In this document: positions 10,851 through 22,800 of the stretch, in pieces
Layout of the letters: each line of letters opens with the position of its first letter
How positions within the stretch are numbered: position 1 is the first letter of the stretch
Notes under the pieces: generated by a model
What the model was told of the DNA's origin: nothing
Seen by the model: only the letters and a program-made list of their open reading frames with translations
Database searches by the model: none
Position numbers and translations under genes: made by a program
From: Arbacia lixula
Taxonomy: Eukaryota > Echinodermata > Echinoidea > Arbacioida > Arbaciidae
Assembly (NCBI GenBank): GCA_963669155.1
Contig: OZ022577.1
Coordinates: 11,249,395 to 11,313,394 of the forward strand
Reading direction: 5' to 3'
DNA: 64,000 bases

Positions 10851-12989
10851 TCTCTGTCTCCATCAGGATCTTTCTACCTTTCCGTCTCCAAGGTACGGGG
10901 AAAAGTTCTAATTTTCTCCCTAAATTGCGTGTCATTTGCAAGGACATTGCCTTCTGCACTATTCAGATTCTTAACTTTAGAGAGAGACAGATAAAAGGAG
11001 AAACACACACAAAAAAAAAATAAGCTCACTCTCTATTTCTCTATTTCTCCTTTCGTCAAGTCTGGAAGTGTCTGCTTTGTGTCGACGACAAGACACAGAA
11101 AGAGCTAATAAGATGTATGTCAGTTGGAGGAAGACCCCCATTTGGATGTATCATGTCAGTTTACTCATTCAGTAAGACAAAGTTTCCTGAATTAATAATA
11201 CCATGACCTCGCAATGCTTACCGTCTTGTTCTTGCACTCTTGAGAAGTGAAACCTCCCAGTTAAAGGCATCGGGGCTCTTACCATCATCAAGAATCAAAA
11301 GGTGATTTGATTTAGAAACAAATCCTTGCCTAGATATGGGATAAGGGTCATGGGTGATAGGTGCCAATCATGTTGATGGGCCCGCCCTGTGTGATCTGTT
11401 TTCTTTAATCCTTCAAACATTATGGACCATAATGTTGACTTTTATTGACAGACTATGAGCTCTTGGTATCAAAAAGATTTTCAAGAGAGGAAGTTTATTG
11501 ATGATAACACAATCTAGGATTACTTCTGAGTTTTTTTATTCACTGAATCATGATATTGTTTACTTGTTTCCTTTAGAGTACATTAATGATAAACAATGGG
11601 GGCAGGGGTAACACATGGATGTACAGTACATACTTGTAATTGACTGTATAGTTCATATTTGCTTTTTTACTTCCTTCACTTTGCATATTTAAAAAAGAGA
11701 GGAGAATTTTTAGGGATTACTGCCGATTAAAAATAAGCTGCGTAACAACCCCACTGCATTCCTTTATTAGAAAGTCTCCATTCGTAGGATTCCAAGATTA
11801 AAAGTTGATGGTTTAAAGGTGTCCTTTTATAGGAAGAAGCAGATCAAAAAAAGACTGCATTCACCTTGAACCTTTTTATCAGACAGCCCTGTCAGTCCCA
11901 AGCTGGACTCTCATTGTGGCTGTGACGAGAACGCTTTCTGGCCTTTGCGTGTAACACTCCGACAGTTGAGCTCAAATCTAAACTGACCAAAAATAGTTTC
12001 TAGCAGTTGACTCACAGCCATCGCAAATAATGTCTTAGGTACCTGGTCCGTGTACAAATCTTCTAGTGACACAAATACCGCTGATTATATGAGGTACGTT
12101 TGTATGTATCCATCTTTTTAAACAACCCCTTTGGTGATATTTCAGTAGTTTTGCATGAGTAACACACATAATTCCTTTTGATCATCATCAAATGAACCTA
12201 ACTGGGGTAATGCAACAAAACACTGATTATTAAGTGTCTAAGCACCTCAGCAACTTGGTGTTCTTATTATCATGAAATAAAGTCAGACTTGTGCTTAAAA
12301 AAACACCAATTATGGGAGACAGAAAATGGTCTTTGTGGACTAACACCATTGTAATTTTTTTATGCATGCTGATATTACATGATATTACAAGTTATTACTT
12401 TAAAGGTTGGTCAGTATATTATGAAGGTCTTATGTTACATGCACTAATATATTTATGGATATTATGCTATTTTTAATGTTACGACATGAAAGCATCTCTT
12501 ACAAGGTATAGTTTAAGCTCAGGAAGGGCAGGCCTTTAGAATCTCTTGTACAGTCCTTTAAAATTAGCTAAGGATTGAAGGGTCACGGAACTTATGATGG
12601 TGAATGAATGAATCATGTATAATGGGACTATAGAGGTGGTTTACCAAGAAATGCTTCAAGCAGGTGTATGTTATGTATGTACCCATTGACCAAATAATAT
12701 AACTGGCTGATCAGTTTAATTGTATAGTCTTAATTTTTACATATGTTGGCCTTTGTCAACATTTTATCATGTGCCAGAAAACCTTTAAAATGCATATTTT
12801 AAGTAGTTTTATTAACAGATAATTAAAACAAACCTTTTTCAATATTTTTGAAGTATGGTCTGACATAGTGCTTCATAGATTAGTATTAATTTCTAGAAGA
12901 CAATGGATATAGCACATAGCATTTGTACTCGTTTGATGTTAAAGACATTATATTACTCCATTCCATCAATATGATTGTATATGATTGTG

Positions 12990-13096
<107 letters not shown>

Positions 13097-13685
13097 TATA
13101 GGATAGAGCACCACTATGCCATCTGGGATGTATATCCACATGAATACCTATTAGGTTACATGAGATTGGTAAATTAGTAAATGAAACTGGCAGACATACA
13201 AATTACTTCTTTGGCAAAGAGATTTGTTATTTTCCACTTTACCTCATCAGCTGATTCTTTGGATTGCAAAATATGTCTTTTTTTTTTTGCTTTTTCATGG
13301 AAGGTGCTTATCGCTGCTATGAATTCTGTGGAAAATTAAGTTTCAATAATAATTGGAAGTATCCTGGGCTTTCTGGTTTTATTGACCATTTCATTAGATG
13401 ACACAGGATAAGTTCAAGTTAGAATCGATTTAAATGTGAAGCATTTACCATGATTAGTAAGCATGTGTTTTCAGAGCCAGAAACGGCATCTTGTCTTGTG
13501 GCACTATGCTGAGAGTATTGATATAAGGAGGATGTAGTGACGGAAGAAAGGAATTCAAGTAAACAATCTCCTCGTTTGTTATTCCTGACAATGCGCCTGA
13601 GCTGTCTTGAAAGAGTTTATATGAAATGAAGGGTATCAAGCAAGCAAGGCTCTTGGTTTCTCGCCTGTCTTCCGCGGCACAACCC

Positions 13686-13744
13686 CCATCCACCACCAAC
13701 TCACCTACCCACTCACTCACCCACTTACTCACTCACTCACTTGC
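13686..13744. repeat. (ACTC)n-like degenerate tetranucleotide tract
   Basis: CACCCACTCACTCACCCACTT-type repeats with substitutions. A shorter ACTC run recurs at 14142-14161. Confidence 0.75.
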
Positions 13745-15589
13745 TCACCTCATACACCAGCACCAGGGCTCCTGCTCTGTTTAAAGATTCCCCTCATTGT
13801 GTGAGCACACAATGCTCAGCCCCCCTACAGATCACACTCCTGTCCCTGTAATTGGAGGTGGCGCAAACCCTGCCCGCGCAGAGCTGATTGTGAGGGACTG
13901 GGTCGGGCTCCCAAAACCCAGTTAAAGGTGTTGGCGGTATTGTGAGGCTGGTGGTGCTCCTGATTCAATTTTCCTCCCTTTTTCTTTGCTCTAATGAGGC
14001 TAGGCAGCTGCCTCCGTCACGCCCCTAACATCTGAGTTTCAGATCGCCCAGACCTCTCCTTCCTTCTCTCTCGCGCTCTCTTGATCGTTCATCCGTCCAT
14101 CCATCCGTGGATGGGCCCTTGTCAAGCAGGTATCCCCCACATCACTCACTCACTCACTCACCAGTTCTTACACCTCCAAGAGATTGGTTTCGCCCGCTAC
14201 TCTCTCCAACTCCTCATGAGAAAACCAGACGCTCTGGAGGTTAACTCCACTGGCCGAGGGAGTGCGTGATGCTCATACCAACTTGTCCTCCCACCGCCGC
14301 GGAGGACGATGCCGGCTGCCCGGCCGTCTTTCAGAGCCCCCGAGGCCCAATAAGACATGACAGGTTACCCTGGTTTTGATCGCAACGTCCAGTCCTCTTA
14401 TGCCATTCCCCCAACGAGCTGTTACCTGATGGCCGAGAACTCTCTCTCCTAGTGAGACCGATTCAAGGTCCGTTTGTTTAGAGCGTGAAGAAAACTTCGG
14501 AGAGGTGTATGGAGGTCTGTTGATTGAATTCTCATGTGATGCCTGGTCGGTAGTATTGGAGGGGAAAAGTGCACCATGCGTGAATCCAGTTTCCTTGTTT
14601 CTCTCTCTCTCTCTTTTTGTCATTCTCACTATATGCCAGAACCTCCATCTTGTACTTTCTGGGTTTGTTTCTTCTCCCCTCGCACTCCCATTAACAATTT
14701 GGGAGCAAAGAAAAGCAGGTCTGTAATTGATGTAACAGAAGGCAGTAAGAGGAAAGACTGGGTTCAAAGTACTTTTTACTCATGACTATGTACAATTTGC
14801 CCAGTCTTGATCAATGTCCCCATGGAAGGATACAGTATCCATCTTCATTCATACGGATAGACCATGATGGTGAAATGGTTACTTTCTCAGAGACAACTAT
14901 TGTACACATAACAAAGGTTCAAACTGCAATCATTTGTTTATAGTTTGGAAGAATTTCATCATGGGATGCACCTTTCTTGCCAATTTGTGTTGTTGTTATA
15001 AGTTTATAACCCATTTGTCAATAATGGAGAAAATGTGAAGATGTTGTTCTAAAGTGAGCAAAACAGTAGAACATGTGTATATAACTTATTACAATTTGCA
15101 ATTGAAGGATTACTCTATTAATCAACATACTTCAGAATTCTTCACATATTTTTTTTTGCTGATAAGCTGTATTGATGATTATGTTCAGGGCAATAGAAAT
15201 GTAGAGTTACTTTCATATTCAGAGGTCAATCAGGTTTTTCTAGAATTGGCTGCATGGCATCGCATGAATGCAAGATTATTTCAATTCCCATTTGTAAAGA
15301 TCATTTATTCAGAAGGGAAGAGGGGATAATTTCCGGAGAGAGGCCTTAAATTTGTCAGGATTCCTATTTGTCAGGATTTCACACAAAAGAGGTGTATTTA
15401 GTGGTATTGATTTGCTGTGTGGCAACGAGACACCAGAGTAGCCATATATCAGAACTTGTAAGTTTAATTTATCACCCTGAATTACAGGTAATGAAGACTG
15501 AAAATGGTGATGCGACAGCCTTGAAACTTGTTGAACAAGTGAGATGCGGGCAGCTTCCCTGGAATCAACAGCCCCCACTGATTAAGACT

Positions 15590-16620
15590 CGAGGGCCGGA
15601 TTAATTCCAGTATTATTCAAGTCGGCATTAAATCAATTTCATCCCGTTTGAAAGAAAATTAGCCCTTCGCCAGTCGCTACTTGCATTCAATTTGCAGCTC
15701 CCCCGTCTCCCACTTCCAAGTCGCTAAATGTACACCTAATTGGGAGACACATCATAAAAAAGCAATTACTGGCCCATGCCATCCTCCCATTTAGAGGTTT
15801 CAAAACTATATTGCAATTTGATTGCACTCCTTGTGTTTAAAAATCCTCAGCATTGGCGCCTAATATCAGGAAATCTTAGGTAGCGTGCAGGAGAAATTAG
15901 ACAGCTTCTATTAAGTCTTTGCTGGTGATACGGCGCCCACAAATCTGACTTCATTAATGAAAAATGGAGTGATTATGGAGAAAGTGGTATGGAAGCCTGC
16001 GCCTGATCCACCCAGAGCTTAGGCAGAGATTCAAGGTACATAAGACCTTAATTGATTTGTTAGTCCTCCGCTAAGCTGTGCCCTTCGTCTGCACTTTTCT
16101 GTGGCAATCTACAAGTGTGTGCAACAGGTCTGTTTGCTATCTTGTGGTTGCCAAGGATACGATTTAGTTGTAGATCCTTGAATTTTGCGCGGGATTCCGT
16201 CGCCGCATAAGTGCATTACGGTTAAGAGACGGTGGCCAAAGCCACCTTAATGCTTGCAGATTACCAAGGGAAAGGAAATATACCACTCTTTGTCAGCCCG
16301 AGTGTGTTTTCTTGGAGCTGTATCAGATGAACTTCCACTCTGGTGACGAGGGAGGGGCGGCAAGTGACACTTTTGTTCACCAATAAGAGGAGCCTTGATG
16401 GGCGATTAGGAGATAAACAGTTAGGACAATGAATTGCAAAATTGCTGGCTGGCTGCTATGGTATTTGCGACGGAAATGGCGTGGCACGGAATCAGAGGGG
16501 TTCGGATGTCGGCGCGGGCGGTTTTCGCTTAGCGCATCTTGAAGAGATGCCGGGGTGGCGTAATTGGATTACAATGGACACAATTGGAGGTCCCTGTCTG
16601 TCACACCCCTGATTCCTTCC
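15590..16620. promoter_or_regulatory. Candidate intronic cis-regulatory region
   Basis: About 1 kb free of microsatellites, with even base composition and many homeodomain-type cores (AATTAA, TAATTG, CATTAATG, CAATTA, ATTAAG), E-box-like CAGCTT/CACCTT and GC-richer blocks, between ordinary AT-rich DNA and the CT-rich tract at 16684. No open frame resembles a protein. The texture is that of a conserved noncoding element beside a developmental regulator. No comparison was possible, so this is inference. Confidence 0.35.
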
Positions 16621-16683
16621 ACCTCTGTTTGTGTCATCCCCCAAATTAAGGCCGATTTGTAGGAGCCTCATTTGGTAGACTAC

Positions 16684-17056
16684 TCATCCTTGCCTCTCCT
16701 CTCTCTCCCTCTCCTCTCTCTCTCTTCTCTCGCCCTCCCTGTCAGGGACTCTCATTATCATCTCAGAGTTGGGTTCACAGTACTTTTTACTTCTCCTCCT
16801 CCCCCACTGCCTCCCTCCCCTTTCCCCCAGCCCTTTCTCCCTCTATTTCTCTCTTTCTCTCCTACTCCCTTCCTCTTTCTTAGCCTCCACCACACTCCAT
16901 CACAAACCATCTCTGCCCACCCCCGATCAGGGTGGGGCCTTCTCTCTGTGGCTGGTTTTGATACCAGTCAGCCGTGACCACCACGCTCCTACCGCCTCTG
17001 CTTCCTCCCGCCACCCTTCATGAATAACCTTCACAGTTTTGACTTTATTTCTCCCT

Positions 17057-17095
<39 letters not shown>

Positions 17096-17125
17096 TCTCT
17101 CTCTCTATCTCTTTCTCTCTCTCTG
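16684..17125. repeat. Long CT-rich region with (CT)n core
   Basis: CT/CCT-rich degenerate sequence (16684-16890), then non-repetitive sequence, then a compact (CT)n block at 17050-17125. The pyrimidines are on the sense strand of the gene. Confidence 0.85.
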
Positions 17126-18599
17126 TCCGCCAATATCTTTCGATCTAAGTTAACCGAAGTGTTGCCGATGGCCATGAACCACACAGTGCATTGCTATAAA
17201 CCTATCACATTGTTTTGATTTCTTGCAGCGCTGGCTTGTCATCACATCATTGACGTTGTAGACATTGGTGGTGGAGAAGAGATTAGGACCAGATCTCTCT
17301 CTCCACCACCCCCCCCCCCCCCTCTTCCTTCCCACCTTCCTCCCATCACCACTGATATCTGCTTCATATTCATACGATAATTCCTTGATCTTCCATCGCG
17401 CTGATGGATTCAATATAACTTGTAGGAAGTGCCACACACTGTCCCCATAATGATCAAGAGGTGAAATAACTCTGCCTGCTTTCAGCTGTCTTTTTGACTC
17501 CTTGCATTCCAGAGAGGTGTGGGAGTAGTGTCATGAAAGAAATGCAATGGGCCGGTCGAAGCATTCTCCGCAGCATTATGACTGCAGTCAAGCTCAACCG
17601 TTCATTATTTACTCAAGATTCTCCCCCTTTCCATCCCCCAAGACCATTGTGAAGTTTTTTGTATTTATTTCTTTTTATGATGTTTTTCTATTCATGACAC
17701 TTCACTGCTTGACTTTTTGTGATTTTTACCTCTGTAAGCTTGTTATTTTCAGAAAATTGTAAATAGTTGAGTATATTATTATTTTGTGCATTCCACAGAT
17801 GCTAGATTTCTTTCCTCATCATTATATGAAACAAACTATCAATCCTATAAGTGTTTAAAAGGAAATGATTTCTTAATAGCGCATGTCACTTTTGAAGTAC
17901 GTCCATTATCAGGTATGCAGTTAAGATTTTCATCAATTTTTTTGCGCCGACCTTTTTTTCTTTCTTTTTTTTCTCCTTTTTTTTTTGCATGGGGCCTTAA
18001 TCATATTTTACAATTCATAATTTTAACCTAAATTTCAGCTGTTGACTTCACTTGTGTGATATGGTAAAAAAATTCTAGTCATTTCTAATTTGTCTTTGCA
18101 GTCATCATTCATTGTGTATCATAGATAAAAGGTGACTGCCAATCTCAGCAGGCGTGGCTTACACTGCTGACAGAGATGTGATATGCCTTATGCTTCTTTT
18201 TCTCTCACTCTCTTTCTCTCTTTCAATTAATTCTAATATCTTGGCTGAGCGGAACAAGGTTAAGTTGATTTAGGGCAACACCAATCACGCACACATGCAG
18301 CTAGCTCCGTCTAAATCAACAAGGCATTGAAAAAATGCCAGGAAAATAAATTCAATGTAAATCTGCCACTATCCACCATTCCATGTTGCCAATATACCTC
18401 ATCCTGCCTTAAGTGTGGGATTTTTTTTCCACATCATTATGTCAGCATTAGCGCAAGCTATCAAGTATCCAAGGCTCTTTCATCATAGCAAGTCACTATT
18501 GAACTGTCCAAATATTATACTTGACTTTTTGACTTGCTGTGCAACACAATGTGACAGCACTCTAAATTGGTAATTTAAGTTGCATTGAATCCTCAAACT

Positions 18600-18910
18600 T
18601 TGAATGCCGTGATATGAGAATTAATTAAGAGAAAAAATATGACAAGCAATTGTCTAATAATAGAGAGTAAAATGAACCGAATTATCACGGAAGGACCCTG
18701 TTATTACTTGTAATTGCGATGAACTCTTTTCTGTGCATGATAATGTCATATTTACTTGGAGCTTGTTCCAAGCATGTTTCCAGTTTTTTGCTTTTGCCGT
18801 TTTGCAATTGTCTTCAGCATAATCAAATTAAATTTGCAGAAAATCTAATAAGAGGGTAAAGATGTGAATCAGCTGTCAGGTTTGACAGATGACGATTATT
18901 GATGGATGTA
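18600..18910. promoter_or_regulatory. Candidate intronic regulatory region with TALE-type palindrome
   Basis: A repeat-free stretch with GAATTAATTAAG, CAATTGTC and TGTAATTGC. CTGTCA (18873-18878) and TGACAG (18883-18888) form an inverted pair of Meis/TGIF-type hexamers, and TGATGGATG nearby resembles a PBX-HOX site. Motif matches are by eye and such short words recur by chance. Confidence 0.3.
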
Positions 18911-19653
18911 TGACTGGATTGGGGAGGGGACAAAAACATGTCACTTTGCCATGTAATGAATGTTGATGCTTCAAAATTGGGAGGAATGATTTAGAAAGTG
19001 AGAAAGCACACAGCATGTCTTATATCAACAAATATGCTACTTTCCATCCCTGTCTTAGTAGTCCAGTGATGTGTTCTTCCTTTCCTTTAGTTTTATTTCA
19101 TGAGACACATAGTTTTTTTATATAGTCTCATAATTACAACTGATTTTAAAATTACATGTATTTAATTGAGGAATCACAGTAATACACTCTCACAGGATAC
19201 ATACAATAGTGGCTGTGTAATTAAATCCTGTGTGATATGGGTTCAAATCTCGCCATTCACTCCTACATGCTCTTTGTATTACCCATTTCATACTTTAATC
19301 AAAATGTTTGTAATATGTAAATTTGGATCAATATTATTGATGTGGTTGAAATGAGTGATAAACCATTAGTCATATGTACAGGTTCAATGTGTGCCACACC
19401 CAGTTATTGCAGTGTAAGATATGCAGTGGTATACTGTACAATATTTAACTGAACTCCAGATTTCATTGAGATCTTACTAAAATTGATTCCTTAATATATG
19501 TGGATTTGCACATTTATGTATAAGCTCCAGATTTTGGTGATACTTTTGTCATCAGCACATTATATGTGAAATATATGCCTCGCTTTATATCTATAAATAT
19601 GAGTTTACCAATAATTTCTTCTATATTATTTTCCTTTTCCTGTAAATCTACAG

Positions 19654-19836
19654 GTGCCTGAGGGTTTCCTTCACGTTTCCACGACAACGCTCCGCGAGTT
19701 CTTCACAGCTATCAAGTCTGTTAAGGATAGCGAGCCGTCGTGGAAGAAGACCATCTACAAGGTGATCAGCAAACTGGACGAGCCCCTCCCAACTTTCTTC
19801 AAGAACCCAAACTGCCTGGACCTGCTACCACTATAA
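19654..19836 (+). CDS. prox1 (prospero): Prospero/Prox transcription factor, terminal exon (C-terminal Prospero domain)
   Basis: The acceptor TACAG ends at 19653; the exon opens GTG CCT GAG in phase 0 and runs 60 codons to TAA at 19834-19836. It begins VPEGFLHV and contains TLREFFTAI, DSEPSWKKTIYKVISKLD and FFKNPNCLDLL, the standard C-terminal half of the homeo-prospero domain (human PROX1 has TLREFFNAI, PSWKKAIYKVICKLD and FKSPNCL). Together with the exon at 6499-6804 it completes the roughly 160-residue DNA-binding unit, in which the Prospero domain packs on the homeodomain. The protein ends Leu-Leu-Pro-Leu just after the conserved PNCL block, so the C terminus is complete and of normal length. 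No frameshift or unusual residue is visible. Confidence 0.96.
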   Translation: MPEGFLHVSTTTLREFFTAIKSVKDSEPSWKKTIYKVISKLDEPLPTFFKNPNCLDLLPL

Positions 19837-22800
19837 TAGGTACAGAACATGAGACTCGTTTTGTAAGCCCTTGTCATACCAGCCACCGCATCTTGGCATC
19901 AGCTGTACGCACCTGTAGATCCTGCTAGAGCAGCATATTAAACTGGTGGAGAAGGAGTAGAATATTTCAGAGGTGTCTTTACTTCTGTGCCGAATCAAGA
20001 ACTCAGATCCGCCTGGAGTCACTCTGCTGACGTTCATATTAGGTTTTCAGACATGCAGACGTTCGTGTAGGAATCCTATAGTGAGTTGATAATCAGAGGG
20101 TATTGAAACAGCACCACTACCATTACCATGCAGTCTCCATAGACCATACCTCCACCAACGTTTAGCACGATTTCGCCTTGTGATAGTGGGAAAGGTGTGA
20201 GTAAAATATGCTCAACTAGTTTTAGTCAGTTTTACTTATGTTTTTTTTGTATCTGTACCTAACTAATGTCTAACTTCCAGCCGATACAAGGACTTTGTCT
20301 ATTCCACTCCAAGTCTTCTTCCTAGATAATGTAAACTCATGTGAGTTTCATGTGTTGTCAAATCGTGATTATTTGAAGCACTGTTCTTTTCCCTTTAGAT
20401 TGGTACATGTGTTTGATTGACTGTAATGTGAGACTGTAGTGTATATCTTTAAATGGGATTTTCATGTCAACATGTTAACAGTCGCTTGAAACATGATGAG
20501 GAGAAAATATGTCTTTCATGGATCTGCCTAGAATCCTAAGTTCAACTGCTCAACTATTGTGATTAAAGTACAATCATCATAAATTGGAGTCATCACAAAT
20601 CACAATAACATGTTATCATCTTTTGCATCAAATGCTCAAGTGATATCAGCTACAGTAGTTGTGTGTGGAAAAAAAAATATCCTGTTGAACTTTGAAGAAA
20701 CGGTACTCCTATTTGTTTCCTTGCAGATGTTACGCGTTGAGATGTTGTTTTCATGTTGTTTCCAAAATGCAATCAGAATTGCATGGCTGGCATCGTACTT
20801 TTGAGTTGTGGTCACAAACTTGTTAGTCTTATACTGCTACCTAACCCATTACCATATGTTACAGCAAATGCTGAAGTCTATGTGTGTTTTATACATGTAG
20901 GCTATTTTTCCATTTTTCTGCTCAAAATTTGAGCTATAGTTCAATTTTTTGACACTCCAGTTTTGAAAAAAATTGTAATTACAGGAAGTAAATCAGATAT
21001 TTTCAATTGAAACCTGCAATTCTATTCCTGTTCTCACATTGATAATGACTTTTTGTGGTTTTTATTCTGTCTATTCTTCCTTCTATTTTGTAATTATGCA
21101 ATCAGATTTGTATATCTTCTGCAATATATGTTTGGTCAATATCTGACCCTTGCGGGCTTGCGTGACGCAAGTACCCTGATGTGAATTTTTGTGCCATAAA
21201 TCCCCTGACTGATCCAGTCTTGAGGATTAATGTAGATTAGTGCTGTATGCGGACTTAGTGCAGTCAGTGCAGTCAGGATCATGAGAGCAGGAATGCAACA
21301 TGACTACAAATTAGTCATGATTTTAATGTGAAGTTTTAAGCCTCTCTGAGTAAAATTCCTGTTCATCTGCAAGCAGAGGTGTACATGTAAATGTATGTAC
21401 TCAAGCTTTTTATTTTGTTCTGACTTTTTATAGAGTTAATTCTAAAATGTTTAATGTAAACTGTTATATACATATTTGATATTAGGTATCAAATTAATCC
21501 TATATATTGTGAATTATAATAATGATTATTGAATCAGATTTTGAAATATGATTACAAAGATAAGTTTATTCTACTGGTTAAGATTATGCCACAAATCATT
21601 TGAATTACTCTGGTTAATAAAAACATCAAAGATTTTTTGACAGTCCTTTTCAGTATCTTTGACTCTGTACCCCAAGCATGCCAAATACGAGTTTTACCTC
21701 TTACGATACCATACTGCCAGACCCACGTTTTTCTTTGTCTATTTTGTCCTTATTTCGTTCTCCGTATTTAGCTACCTCACTTAAAGCAAGATAGCGAAAA
21801 AAATTTTACTGGTATACCATAAAGCTAACCAATTGTCTTGAACAAAGAGTACTTGAGATATCATTAAAGAGCTACAGGTGTGTTGATTAGGGAGACTGTC
21901 CGCAGAGTAAAGGGGTGTGACGCAGTGGCTGGGTAAATGAGCCTAATTACGATCACACCTCATACATGAGTGATAGCACCACGTATACAGCTTGTCAGGT
22001 ATTTTTTCTAACAGTAGTCATCAATTTCCAAGAGAAGTTCGGGGACAAAAACAGAGAGACAGACGGACAGACAACACAGAATGGGGCGACCCTGTCAGAG
22101 CAATTTACTTTCAGAGAGATGGAAGATGGAAGAAATTTGTTTGACATTTAGGATTTTGGGGGGTGTTGTTGACTGTGCTCTTGTAAGGCCCACGGAGCCT
22201 AGTAAGGACAGACGCAAGCAAGCATGGCAAGCCGTTGCATGAAGGCACTTCACTCCAGAGTCCATTGCCAAGCCCAGCCCTGGCAAGACACTCTGGAACC
22301 AGGCCCAGCTTCTCGGCTTTTTTTTTTTTTTTTTGGAAGGGGAAGGGGGGGGTTGTTGTTCCCATTGAAATTTTGCTAAGCCGAAGAGGAAGACCAAATT
22401 TATCTTGTCCCTCGCCTTTCTGTTTCAGTCTTTCTCTCTCCCTCGCACTTTGTCCAAGTTAGCGCTCAATCTGGCAATGGTAGCCTGTGTGAATACCTGA
22501 CAGCAAAGTCTGAGTTGTTTTGTATCTGTTAAAGCCACGCCCAAAGTTGCCACGCTATTTTACTCGATGTCTGACCATTGTCCTATGGAAAAAGCAAGAA
22601 AAAATTAAGCATTGTGAAACATTCTTTCTTCAACTGTTGTACTCACCAAGGAATTATCCAAGTCTACAACTCTTACCGAATTACTTTAATGTGTTTGAAT
22701 TTGATATGGAAGATATTTTACATTTTCCACAAATGACCTTCAGCAGAATGACAAATGTGAGTGAAAAAAGTCTCTCACTTTGATAGGCACCAATCATTCA

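Noticed and set aside
14273..14767. 164-codon - strand frame within the Prospero intron
   Set aside because: It includes a CT tract read as Arg-Glu repeats and no recognisable domain; no splice or expression context.
19190..19300. tRNA or tRNA-derived SINE, because of a B-box-like GGGTTCAAATCTCGCC at about 19249
   Set aside because: No cloverleaf can be drawn and the A-box match (TAGTGGCTGTG) is weak; a B-box alone is not enough.
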